Assembly: GCA_905250025.1 (NCBI GenBank)
Contig: CAJNOJ010000360.1
Location: 29,664-93,663 of the forward strand
Length of the DNA: 64,000 nt
Origin: Adineta ricciae
Lineage: Eukaryota > Rotifera > Eurotatoria > Adinetida > Adinetidae
Reading direction: 5' to 3'
This document shows positions 32,729-44,097 of the stretch, piece after piece; within the stretch, counting starts at the first letter, position 1; every line of letters begins with the position of its first letter. The position numbers and the translations under genes are program-made. The notes beneath the pieces are model-generated. The model searched no databases and was not told where the DNA came from. It saw nothing but the letters and a program-made list of their open reading frames with translations.

Positions 32729-34987
32729 TTATAGTTTGTTTTTCACACGTTCTAGATTGTGTCTATATAATTGAATAGTCATTTCGTTCGAGGGCGAAGA
32801 AGATTGGACGATCGATAGAGCTCGCTCATAGAATACAACAGCTTTGGTATAATTACCCATTTTATCGTAAACATTACCAATTAGATAATTGGATGTAGCC
32901 ACATCAGGTTGATTGGTAGGACGTGCTTTTTGTTTGATTTCCAACGCTTTTTCATAAGATGAAAGACTTTTCAAACAGTCACCTAATTGAAAATATACAA
33001 GACCAATATTGTCGTATGAGATAGCTAAATTAGGATGATGTGGCAAGAGTGATCGTCTGCTGATATCCAATGCACGTTCGTAGAATGATCGTGCTTTGGC
33101 AAATTCTTCGATTTGGTAATATACTGCGGCGATGTTGTTATACGTCGAAGCTAAATCCGGATGATTGGGAGGAAGTGATTGTTGACTGATTTCTAGCGCT
33201 TTTTCATAGAAAGAAAGCGCTTTTGTGTGGTCACCCATTCTGTTGTGCACTAGAGCAACATTATTGTAGGAAGTAGCTAAATCCGGATGATTGGAAGGAA
33301 GTGATTGTTGACTGATATCTAAATCTTTTTCATAGAACGTCAGTGCTTTAGCATAATCACCCATTTTCGAATAAACTCGGCCGATATTATCGAAGGAAGT
33401 GGCTAAATCCGGATGATTTGCAGGCAATAGTCGTTCTCGGATAGCTAATGCTTTTTCTTGAAATGCGAGTGCTCTGGGATATTCATGTAACTGATCATAA
33501 ACAGAACCGATATTGTTATATGTCGACGCCAAATTCAAATCATTTCTTGGATATATTCGTTCTTGAATTTGCAGTGATTTTTCGAAAAACGAAACTGCTT
33601 TTGCATAATCACCTTGATTATTTCTAATCATTCCAATCATGTGATAAATATGTCCGCGTTGATGATTATCAATTCCAGGTCGTTCAATTAATGTCCGATA
33701 CAGATTTTCTGCTTTATCAAGAGCATTGACTGCGAGCAACAGTTGACCTAATCGATACCATCCGACCGCGCCGCTCGTTGCATCGCGCATACTCTCCGTT
33801 AGTGCAAACAGTTTCGGATCCTGATCATTCGTCAACGTAAGATTAACTTGCCAAAGACGTTGATTGCCATTTTCAATTGATTGAACATCACCAATACGAA
33901 AGACAGTGTGCATTGAAAAGAGTATTTCTTGTTCTACGTCTTTATAATAACTAACGCTATCCAAAAGTGCAAATGGTGTTGAAGAATTCGTTGGATCAAT
34001 AGTGATGTGAAAGAGAAGACCGACAGAATTCACTTTTTGTAAAGCTTGACGAGCAAATTTCAATGACACCGAACGACCTTTACTTGTTGATAAGAAATTG
34101 TTGAAAGCAAGAAATCCGCCTTTGACTTGATTGAGTTTGTTGAATTCATCTTGTGATAAACCTTGACCACGATAAACAGTAAATACCGACGAATAACTTG
34201 ACGATTGTTTCCGATGCAATTGAAGAATTTGTCGATGAAGATCAGCAAGAAAGAAGCCCATCTTCAGAATAATATCCATTTCAAACACACGTAACGCATG
34301 ATTTAACATACGATGAAGACAGAAGTCATACGTGTACCACCAGATCGGTGTGTGTAAGTGGTAATCTCTTTCAAATTCATTGATTCTTTTCAATTCTTTT
34401 GGATTGTCACGAAACAGTTCACGACAAAATTCAGCTAAGTCTCGGATTGATTGTTGATCAAAATCGATTTCGAGAAGAGCTTCTTTCAATAGTTGACTGT
34501 ACATGAACATTGGATCAAGAACTCGATCTTGGCTGATCGAATTTGACGGCTGACTTGTCTGGACGAAACTCATCGCGATCACATCTTTATCGCACTGATG
34601 TACAGCCTGTTTCAATGCGTCACATAACGATGTTATTTCCGTAAATACACCCTTGATTTTCAGCCAATCTGCAATTCGTTGTTGATTTGACTGGAAAATA
34701 TAAATGGAGTCAAGTTGACTGATATCATGAACACGAGACAAAATCTGATCGTCGATATCGCCGGAAATTATCAGGAAAATGTTTTCATCTTTGATAGTTT
34801 GGAGAAATTGGATGCATTGATTCGAATTGGTAAAAGTGAAAACACTGTTGACGATCGATCGTAATTGGGCGAGTGAGTTTTGAACGTCACTCTCGAATTC
34901 ATTCATGTGATTATCGAGCCAAATGAGAAGAAAATCTTGAACGATTCGATGAGATCGAGTTTCCCTCGAGTCTATCACTCTCTCCAT
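32729..34987 (-). CDS. ART-TPR protein family 1, haplotype A
   Basis: Allele of 18016-20274, the same 752 residues with no indels. The catalytic motifs VYRGQG, FNNFLSTS and VEQEILFS and all TPRs are kept. In the last 134 nt of the gene and its flank I count 8 nucleotide differences, a level that suits divergent alleles. Differences in the N-terminal module are mostly conservative (for example DEILSLVHNIN against DQILSRVHDIS). Confidence 0.85.
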   Translation of the reverse strand: MERVIDSRETRSHRIVQDFLLIWLDNHMNEFESDVQNSLAQLRSIVNSVFTFTNSNQCIQFLQTIKDENIFLIISGDIDDQILSRVHDISQLDSIYIFQSNQQRIADWLKIKGVFTEITSLCDALKQAVHQCDKDVIAMSFVQTSQPSNSISQDRVLDPMFMYSQLLKEALLEIDFDQQSIRDLAEFCRELFRDNPKELKRINEFERDYHLHTPIWWYTYDFCLHRMLNHALRVFEMDIILKMGFFLADLHRQILQLHRKQSSSYSSVFTVYRGQGLSQDEFNKLNQVKGGFLAFNNFLSTSKGRSVSLKFARQALQKVNSVGLLFHITIDPTNSSTPFALLDSVSYYKDVEQEILFSMHTVFRIGDVQSIENGNQRLWQVNLTLTNDQDPKLFALTESMRDATSGAVGWYRLGQLLLAVNALDKAENLYRTLIERPGIDNHQRGHIYHMIGMIRNNQGDYAKAVSFFEKSLQIQERIYPRNDLNLASTYNNIGSVYDQLHEYPRALAFQEKALAIRERLLPANHPDLATSFDNIGRVYSKMGDYAKALTFYEKDLDISQQSLPSNHPDLATSYNNVALVHNRMGDHTKALSFYEKALEISQQSLPPNHPDLASTYNNIAAVYYQIEEFAKARSFYERALDISRRSLLPHHPNLAISYDNIGLVYFQLGDCLKSLSSYEKALEIKQKARPTNQPDVATSNYLIGNVYDKMGNYTKAVVFYERALSIVQSSSPSNEMTIQLYRHNLERVKNKL

Positions 34988-35747
34988 TTTGTGTTGAGTT
35001 GAAAGTGCAAATGATTATTTACATCATCTGATTTGTTTTTTTTTTCTTTCTTTTGTCGTTCTTCACCAGGAGTATTTTTCCGATGTGTGTGATGTCGGCA
35101 CATGGTGCGCTGTTCTTTGTTTTGCTACGCATGTATTGCGTCTTTGTTAAATTGTCAAAAAAAATGAAACAATGGAAATAATTCTACACGCCAATTATTC
35201 ATTGACAAGATAAACCAATGGTTTCTCCTTCATCGCATTTTGCAGTATGCTTTCAGAGAATCAGTCGGAGATTGTCATCGTTTTTTGTTACATTGAGAAA
35301 TCCTCAAATGACTGAAAATGTCCCTTTTTCATCTTAATGCTTTCATTCAATCAAACAGAAAACAGGAATTCTTATGATATGACCATTGTTGATAAAAAAA
35401 AAGTCGGTAAAGTTTAAGATCTAGTTTATCGATACAGAATCGCTAGTTAAGAGTTTAGCGACATACGAACAACCTCGGTGCATCACGCATTATTCTCCCT
35501 TTGTTCAATATTACAATAGAATTGTTCTATTTTTACACCTTATCGAATCATTTGCTGCTAATCTTTTCTCCGCTTTATTCATTATATTTGCATCCATCCG
35601 CTGACGATCAGCAGCACAAACGAAGCAAACTTACGAAGAGTATGTTCTACCATTGAAGTTATACAAAAAACGTTTTCGAGAATCACTTCAACTTCGGCGT
35701 CGCAAATTCTATCGAAGCGACGGTGTAAACTTTATTTTTCCGTTCCA
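34988..35747. other. Intergenic, haplotype A counterpart of 20275-21167
   Basis: Colinear with the other haplotype but with a deletion of roughly 110-130 bp near 35645, which removes the short frame seen there. Nothing recognised. Confidence 0.45.
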
Positions 35748-37029
35748 TTATCGACGATTTGATCTTAGATGCATGTTTTTTACTTGGGAAGTAAGACGTA
35801 CAGGTTGAATAACATTTCTTTGCGTCCGACGAAAGCAATGAAAACATCGTTTAGTCTCTTCACGGAAACGATTCGATACAATCAAACACATGTAGAAACC
35901 AGCCTGTAACAAAAGTTTACATGTTATACTCAATTTGTTAAACAAAAGATACTTTACTTACTCCACATCGGAAAATACCAATGTAACTAATCATATTCAA
36001 AATAAAACCTTCGATATCTCTTTGTTCATTACTTTTACACTGATAATTTGTAATAGTTGAGTAAATAGTGAAAATAGCGTACGGTAATAGCGCAATTAGA
36101 ATGAAACACGCTTGTACACCAACCGTCAATAGAACTTGTCGATCGATACTTNCAAAAGATACTTTACTTACTCCACATCGGAAAATACCAATGTAACTAA
36201 TCATATTCAAAATAAAACCTTCGATATCTCTTTGTTCATTACTTTTACACTGATAATTTGTAATAGTTGAGTAAATAGTGAAAATAGCGTACGGTAATAG
36301 CGCAATTAGAATGAAACACGCTTGTACACCAACCGTCAATAGAACTTGTCGATCGATACTTTGTGATCGTGGTAGATTTTGCACGGAATGAATATTTCTA
36401 TAAGTAAGTAAACCAAATACGATAGTCATAATCAATGGCACTGAAACATTGAAAATCCAAACAGTAACCGAACTGTAAAGAATGAAAACTATCGGATCAT
36501 TGACAACACATAAGTTCAATCTGAAAGTTTCAATGTAGAATCCATCGACATGAAGTAAAATGACTTACTGTATGCTGGTGACAATAAAAATCGGAATTCC
36601 ATAGAGAAACCAGAATACAACAAGACCAATAGTGACATAACGAGCTGTTTTCATGTTACTCAAATGTCGAAGACGTGCATCACGTGAGGTGACTAGGAAT
36701 TGATCAACCATTGTCAACCAATCTGCTGTTATACTAATCAATTGAATTGATATAAAAGCATATTCGCGCAGTTTACAAATGACCAATACTGTCTGTGTTA
36801 GATTAACACCGAAACCGGATGAAAGTATTCGACCGAACGTTGCGTAAATTAAATGAACAAAACATCCGGCAGATGATAGTAGTATGAAGAATATGCACGG
36901 TTTCACACGATATTGGCGGCGTGTTGAGAATAGAAGTATTTTCATAACAGTACCAAACATATTAATGATGAATACAGTGATGCCGAGATATCGAGCTACG
37001 TTTTGAGTAACATACGACCAGAACACCAT
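35748..37029 (-). CDS. 7TM receptor, haplotype A, with exon 2 duplicated by contig overlap
   Basis: Allele of 21168-22230. Exons are 37029-36569, 36520-36172 and 35903-35748. The region 35943-36151 repeats part of exon 2 and intron 2 exactly, because two overlapping contig ends were joined with an N instead of merged. Removing one copy restores the normal three-exon gene. Exon 3 has three extra codons (RCFHCFRRTQ where the other allele has RCFRWTQ). Helix 3 again ends MVDQFLVTS. Confidence 0.7.
35943..36361. repeat. 209 bp exact direct repeat around a contig join
   Basis: 35943-36151 and 36153-36361 are identical, separated only by the N at 36152. This is the signature of unmerged overlapping contig ends. 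Confidence 0.95.
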
Positions 37030-37305
37030 GTTTTACCACTTTTCCACAATGCGAATATTGCGATTTAGTTTGTATCTCTTGATCTCATTACTTAGAAAAG
37101 GGCATTTCCATAATTAATTCTTTAATAAGAGAGAAGGTGCTTGTCTATTAAAAAAATAATGAGAACGCATTAGATATGATTTATAAACATTTTTGCTTTG
37201 TTCTCTATATTTAGATAATGAACCGTATACTCGTTTGGAAATCCTTGAAAAAAAAGTGCGCATCATGTTCAATTATAATGTAAGTTAAGAGTTACAAAGT
37301 CACAG

Positions 37306-37540
37306 ACAACTAATTTGTAATATTTCAAAAACTGTTGTTTCATAAATCATTGCACCCTCAAGAAAGTGAACTTGTTCGTCTCGGCTTGAATAAATTGCCA
37401 ATATTCGAAATCAATAAATGTAATATCGTTGCTCTGATGGTCATGGCGACATAGAGAATCAAATCTGAATTGAGTTCAAGGGGAGGCAAGATGGACTGTG
37501 TACTGATATTGACGTCGGACTTGACGAATGAAATTCTACG
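37306..37540 (-). pseudogene. Ethanolamine/choline kinase relic, haplotype A
   Basis: Counterpart of 22486-22800. The C-terminal piece and the HND region remain, but about 90 bp between them (from after NRDEQ to FIDFEYS) are deleted, so the relic is more degraded than in the other haplotype. Confidence 0.5.
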
Positions 37541-37802
37541 AAGAAAGCGTATTGCTCATGACGAATTCAACCTGTGTCAGTCTGTAGTATTAACGTTGCT
37601 CGAAGAATGCATAATATCAATGAGAGCTGAAACGCAGAAAAAATCGTCCTCGAAGTTTAACTGACAAAGTGCGTTTATTTAATCTTGAGGATGTGTGACG
37701 CAAGTTCTTGAAACAGATGTATGATAACATTTCAACGTAATTGCTATTGTATTTGCTATGCTTTTATTTGAACCATATAAACATTTCATTATTCTTTTCC
37801 AA

Positions 37803-37967
37803 AGTAATTATCGCGGACCATAACACCTGTATTATAGTTGCTGATCAGGATAAGTATCGTTCGGCTGTGGTTATCGAATAGCAAGGATTTCTTGCTTTCG
37901 AATTGAACCCAGCCGATTCATACGAGATTGACAACTGTAAGGCTTTCTGTACAGCATCATCCATTTA
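37803..37967 (+). pseudogene. Decayed exon, NHL-repeat-like, haplotype A
   Basis: Counterpart of 22999-23134 with an in-frame TAG at 37878-37880 (VVIE-stop-QGFLAFEL) and the additional piece IIVADQDKYRS. Confidence 0.3.
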
Positions 37968-40512
37968 ATAGAGAAAATATTTTCAATCCTGAAAAGTACA
38001 AATTTATTTCTACCAGTCTCGAACATCATATAAATAAAACAGAATCTGTATTTCAATGATAGTTCAGTCGATGTTGACTTTGAGTTCAAATATGAATGAT
38101 AAGCAAATAAGATAAAAGTACAGGTATTCCTAACAATATAAATATCAAGAAAAACTATTATCGTATTGAACGTTTATGACTTAATTATAAAATATTGATG
38201 AAGGTCATATGTCTACTGTTACAACTTCGACATTGAACTCAACACTCTTGCCTGAATAGTGAGAATATTCAGTACGTTTTCTTCATCTGGTACATTATTT
38301 TCATTGTATTGACGTCATCAAGTTATGAATATATTAAAACAAGGATTTCTGTGAAATATTTGCAAGATCTTCGATCCATTTTCATCAGCTGATTGATCTT
38401 CTGTGTTAATATTTATATATTTTAATATGCTCAAACAGCACAACTATTTCCATCTCGAAAGCGCCGCTTTTGTATGCATTTTCTCTCTTTTATTCTAACA
38501 TCCTAAACAAATGTCTTTGCGTTGAGTCACATAGAATGAAGTCATAGATAGTAGTTTCTCGTATCAATTCTCTGCGCTCTTAGGCGAACACACAGCCGAA
38601 GAACTACTTGCATTTATTAGTTTTATCAAAATAAATGCTGGTAGGAGAGAAAAATCGAGCAATTAGTTTTACGTTGACGTTGAAAAGGCTAATTGAGAAT
38701 CAATGATAATGTGCAAATCGTTCTGATTTTGTCCATCGTGATATTTGAAATACAAATGATAGGCAAAAAGCTACTTCAGTAGATGCATAAAATATCTCTA
38801 GATCGTTTTTCGAGATGTAGAACATCCGATTTTTCTTCCACTTCTTGTCTTCAGAACAATATGTGCTGGAAAACTGTGTGGAAGACGAAAATGTTCTTTA
38901 TCAGAAATAAATATAATGTTCGTTAAAAAAAGGTTTATTCCACAAATTCACCATCAACTATTCATTCAATTCTTCATTTGATCAAATACGCGCATGTCAT
39001 AGTAAATTGTTCAACAAGAGTATTTTTGCTAACACTCAAATACTCTTGTGCCAGACATTTGAAAATCGATGATGACGAAAAATATTCTCCTTTATAATTG
39101 TAAGTAGACCGGATACGTCAGTTAGGAAAATCTATGTATGCTATAAAAAGATACTCTGCCTCTTCAATGTCATCTAGAAAATGATGACTATACACTTAGA
39201 AGAGGAGAAGATTGGATCAAGATTCTGCGGAATTGTTGTAATGATAAAAGTAGTCATAGGTAGAGAGTGCAGCAGGTATGCGATAGCAATTGAAGCTATA
39301 AAGATACTTTTGATTATTTTCTCAAGCTCCCAGAAATTCTCTAATTACTGAATTTTATATAACTGCGAACTGTTTTGCGCAGTCATCACATCCATATTTA
39401 GAATTACGTATTATAGCTCGGAGAAAATGCGAACGTCTGAAGGAAGAATCAACTAATTAATACTGATTTTTCCTACATATCCATATCATGAATCGTGATA
39501 TGGATAATGAAATTCTGATCGAGAATATTTCACTGTTTCCTGAAGAGGATGTATCATGTAATATTTGAATTTCGCTTCGCACTGTTCTACTAGAACATCC
39601 GCATTCTGTTTAGAGACATCATAAAGACCTGAAAGAAGCATATGAAACATAGACCGCAATAAACGCTATCTTGAAAGTGATTGATGCAGCGAGAAGCCCT
39701 CAAAGGAACATGGCGAAGTTTATTATGCATTGAAATGATCTGCTCGCGCATGGCATTCGTCGAAGATTCGTTTCTCTTCTAAGCAATAAACAAATAGTTT
39801 AGAAGTTCTCGCTCTGTACCAATTGTTTAGACAGGCAAAAACACGAAGAAAACAATTATACCAGCATTCCCTCTTTCCAAGCTGAGATGGGTACAGATTT
39901 TGGTAAGAAGTAGAGTAACTTTAAAGCACAATCCATCATGCTTAAAGTTATTTGAGAAAAGTATGAAAGGAAACTATCGTAAAACACTTTATCTATGCAT
40001 TACCTTTTTCCTAATCTTTTTAATGTCGAAGTAACCAATGACAATCTAAGCCGCGATGTATTCGCCTACTTCTTTTCCTGTTGCTTTTTCATACGTAAGT
40101 GAGTAAAATAGTTAATTCTCAAGATTTCCTGCTAATATTTCGATTTTAATATTCTCATCAAATTGGCGCCCTATAAGTTCGCCATCCACTCTTATCTGTA
40201 GCAATTAGAGTTGTAGCAATTGACGTTGACGGAACAAAGTTTGATATTAATTTACGCACAAATGATTCACAGTAGCCAAATGAGATGTGATACTTTGTAC
40301 GCGGTTCACGTATTTCAAATTCATTTCTTCATTAATATATTTACTGAGAGTTAATCCTTTAAGGAATAACGTGACTTATAGCAAGGAATTAAATTAATAA
40401 TTTGAGCTACAGCGAAGTAAAATTCATCTTTTATCTTAATTCGACATTTACAACTACGTCATATTTACATATATAGAGCAGATTCCTACTCAATATTCCA
40501 TTAATAAACAAC
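37968..40512. other. Gene-poor stretch, haplotype A
   Basis: Colinear with 23135-25792 but with several deletions, the largest about 80 bp near 38924. The higher rate of indels here than in the flanking receptor genes supports a non-coding state. Nothing recognised. Confidence 0.45.
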
Positions 40513-41562
40513 ATGTCTCTATCAGTAACGCTCACGAATATTTACTACGATAGTATTCGATACTTCATGTCCGGAATCTTTTTCCTTGGAACTACTGGTT
40601 CACTCTTAAACATTATCCTGTTTTCTCGTCGGAAACTACGGCAAACATCATGTTGCATCTGTATGTATTAATATTTATACTTGATCTCAGTCTTCTCTTT
40701 TATATATTTTATAGACTTTCTTGCAGCATCGTTCAGTAGTCTTCTCTCATTATTATTTGGTTTGGTTCCGACATTTTATTTACTTAACAATGTCTATCCT
40801 GGCAATTATTCTGTTGTCTTTTGCAAAATGCAAAGCTACATCACTCATACAAGTCTTCAAATGACACGCGTATTTCTTGCTCTTGCTTGTTTTGATCGCT
40901 ATGCGCTTAGTTTAGGAAATAATTATCTCCAAAGATTTGCAACGGTCACTGTTGCATGTCGATGTATTCCTATCGTAATATTATCATGCTATTTAATTGC
41001 CATTCATTTGGTTATTTATCTGGATGTTGTTAATAGTTCTTGTGGTATTCGTTACGCACCAGCATTGATTTATAACAGCGTTTACTCGATAACAATAATA
41101 TCGGTTACGCTGCCTTTGTTTATGTTCACTTTTTCCCTTTTAACATGGGTGAACTTGAAGCGTCGTCAAAAGCAACGACAACAAATGAACACGGGATTGA
41201 TTCATCGGGATATAATTCGTGATAGAAAGGTCTTTTTCACACTGTCAGTGCAATTAATCCTGTATTTCATATCAACAGCATTGTATGCACCAAATATAAT
41301 CTATACGACAATCACGCAAAACATGCCGAAATCATCGGATCAACAAGCAATCGGCGTGTTTATTAATCGAATTGCACTTTTACTCATTTATGTTTATCCT
41401 GGGCTGTCGTTTTCAGCATTTACACTTTCCTCGGGAACCTTTCGGAGAGAATTAATAAATCTATGGCGTTTCCTTCCAATTCATTGCGTTCGAGGAACAA
41501 CAGTGACACCACATACGACATCAAATCGAAGGACGCTGAATTTAACAAACAATCAATCATGA
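40513..41562 (+). CDS. 7TM receptor, two exons, haplotype A
   Basis: Allele of 25793-26842. Exons 40513-40660 and 40715-41562, 331 residues, with the canonical DRY in ALACFDRYALS. Few amino-acid changes and no indels. It is followed at 147 bp by the F-box gene on the same strand. Confidence 0.75.
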
Positions 41563-41708
41563 TGAATTCGAAACACTGTATTGTCTTGTGAAATTTGAAA
41601 ATAAATTGAGTCATGATGAAATCACGTTTACCTCTACACTGTTGAGTTTGATACTTTGACGTTCTGTGTACAAAGAATTTTTACCCAGTTTCGTGAGTTG
41701 TTTTCAAG

Positions 41709-43591
41709 ATGGAGCGAGTAAAACGATCGCAATCGTCGGATAAAGTATATCATGACCATTTGAAAAGAACAAAATGCGATGGTATAGCTTTTGTTATGAA
41801 TACGAAATTTTGTTACCGTTCGTCTTTAGGTAAATCCAGTGTATTCGAACAATTATCTAACGAAATTCTTTATGAAATATTTGAATATCTCGATCACTAT
41901 CATGCATTTCAATGTTTCTATGATCTTAACCAGCGATTTCGAAATCTCTTCTATTCGAAACTACCGATTAATACTCATCTGCGGTCGATATCCAAAGCAG
42001 AATTTCACTATTATCTGACGCATACGATTATTCCCGACGCCGATCGAATTCAGTCTCTACAGATTTCTCATCCATTCGTAGTTGAATTGTTTTTATCGTT
42101 ATCTTGTGTTATGACGAAGTTCACTCGATTGTCAAAAGTTGATATACATATGATCTCGGTAGATTCTATTGAACAAATAATCGATTGTTTATCTTCCATG
42201 TCTTTCCTTTCGTCATTAACGCTTTCATCGATAGCCAAAGTGAAAAATGTAAATGAAATTTGCTTTCGAATATTTCGCCTGTCTTCGTTAAAATATTGTT
42301 CCTTGTCGCTTCCAACACTTCGGAAATCGGTATCCGGAAGTATTACCGAAGATCCAACGAGTCCTATCGAATGTCTGATCATCAAAAGTGCTGTATATAT
42401 CGAACAAGTTTCTTATTTTCTATCATTTCTTCCGAAACTACGTCGTTTATCGATCGATCATTTAACAGCCGTAAGACTCCATCAAATACATCACAAGCCA
42501 AGAATTTCAGAGCGTTTGTCAGAGATATCTCTCGTAATAGATGCCTTCTCCTTTGGTCATTTTGGAGAATTCGCCGCCTCCTATTTGCAGCATTTACGAG
42601 TCTTACGGTTGGTTTTCCATCCTAGTAAATACAATCGTAACAATAGATTCGTAATAGATGCTTATAATTGGGAACAGACGATTCGAAACTCAATGCCATA
42701 TTTAGAAACCTTTGACCTTGAGTATGTACATCATATGCCTGTGAGCGAACGCGAGCAAGATGAGTACCACGAATCAATAAGCAAATTTTACGGATCGTTT
42801 TGGAGGGAACATGGATGGTTTTTTGAACGTCAAGATTATCCACAGTTTGAGATAGGCGTTTTTTATTCAAGAAGTCTACACAAGTAAAGATTATGAGATG
42901 TTAGAAAGTGAACTTCCTCTTTTATTTTAGAAAGAGATATGATTTATTGTTCCACGAATCGTTGAGAACCAGTTGGCCATTGTCTTCGAAAAATCCTATG
43001 CATCATGTTTACTTTCGTAGTATAGAGATTATGAAAGAATCGACGAGCTATTTTCCCAATGCCACGCATTTAACTTTAACAGAATATTTAAATGTGAATG
43101 ATCTTCATGAGTTCCTTCCACTGCAACGGCTGATCGAACTAACACTTACACCTTTGAAATTTCCTTTCGAACAGTTGCTGAAATTATTACAATTTGCACC
43201 AAATCTGCATAAAATTACATTATCTTGTACTATATTTGATCAAGTGGAAGATAATTTAATTCAATCCAATGAATTGTTCCAGAACGTATCCAAAACAAAC
43301 ATGATTACAACAGTAATTGTCCATCGAACGATAGTAAGATGTAAACTTCCAGTGATAACTACTCTTTTTTCTCGAACGAGGTATCTCTCGTTGCATTTAC
43401 ATAAAGAAATTCTTCGTCCAATCATCTTACACCTCTTACCGGCTTCGAATAGCCGTATTCCATACTTATCAACGTTGTGTCTGTCATCTCAACAGAACAA
43501 TCTGATGAAATCATTACAAACGATCATGAAATCAACCAATATTCTTCCGGAGTATGAAATGAAAACGATCGGTCGAAATTTAGACCTGTAG
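41709..43591 (+). CDS. F-box protein with LRR-like region, second paralog
   Basis: Exons 41709-42883 and 42931-43591 with a 47 nt intron (GTAAAG donor, TTTATTTTAG acceptor, phase 2). About 611 residues. After a basic N terminus of about 45 residues the F-box reads VFEQLSNEILYEIFEYLDHY. The rest is an irregular leucine-rich region (LSSLTLSSIAKV, LRRLSIDHL). The intron position and phase and the overall plan match the gene at 2152-3941, so the two are paralogs that flank this locus in opposite orientation. Likely an SCF substrate receptor. Only the start of the other allele is present, at 26989. Confidence 0.75.
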
Positions 43592-44097
43592 TGGTAAACT
43601 TTAATCATACTTGTTGTTCTTCTTTCAATTAGAATTATTATTTACTCACTGTGAATGCTTTGCAAAAAATTAAAACAAATACAAATATAGGAATTGAATT
43701 GAAAATAAATGAATTTCACGGATAAATAAACTATACAAAGTTGTCTGTGTGAATTTTGTTCGGAATGACGGAGACAGCGCATAGGAAGTTATTTTTGTAG
43801 CGTCAGTTGCATTTAATGTTGCCGATCTTTCCATCAAAATAGGGGAACCTTCTAGCAGACTGTGACAGGAATGAGTAAAATTTAGCGTTTCGATTGTGAA
43901 AGTCAGCCGGCGTAGAATTTCAGTTGTCGAGGTGATACTACATCATTTCTTTTCTCCTCTCTTTCCATTGGATTATGTTTGTAGTCTCCAAGAGTAATAA
44001 CTGCCAAGTGTGTTTCTTCATATGGAATATTTTTACCTTTCTGTCGGTTGCTTTTAATATTATATAGATCTAAAACTTTCGAGCAGAATATCACAGA
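43592..44097. other. Spacer and 5' flank of the RRM gene
   Basis: AATAAATGAATTT and GATAAATAAAC shortly after the F-box gene may be poly(A) signals. From about 43790 the sequence is shared with 57871 onward. The empty insertion site for the element at 57940 lies at 43861/43862. Confidence 0.5.
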
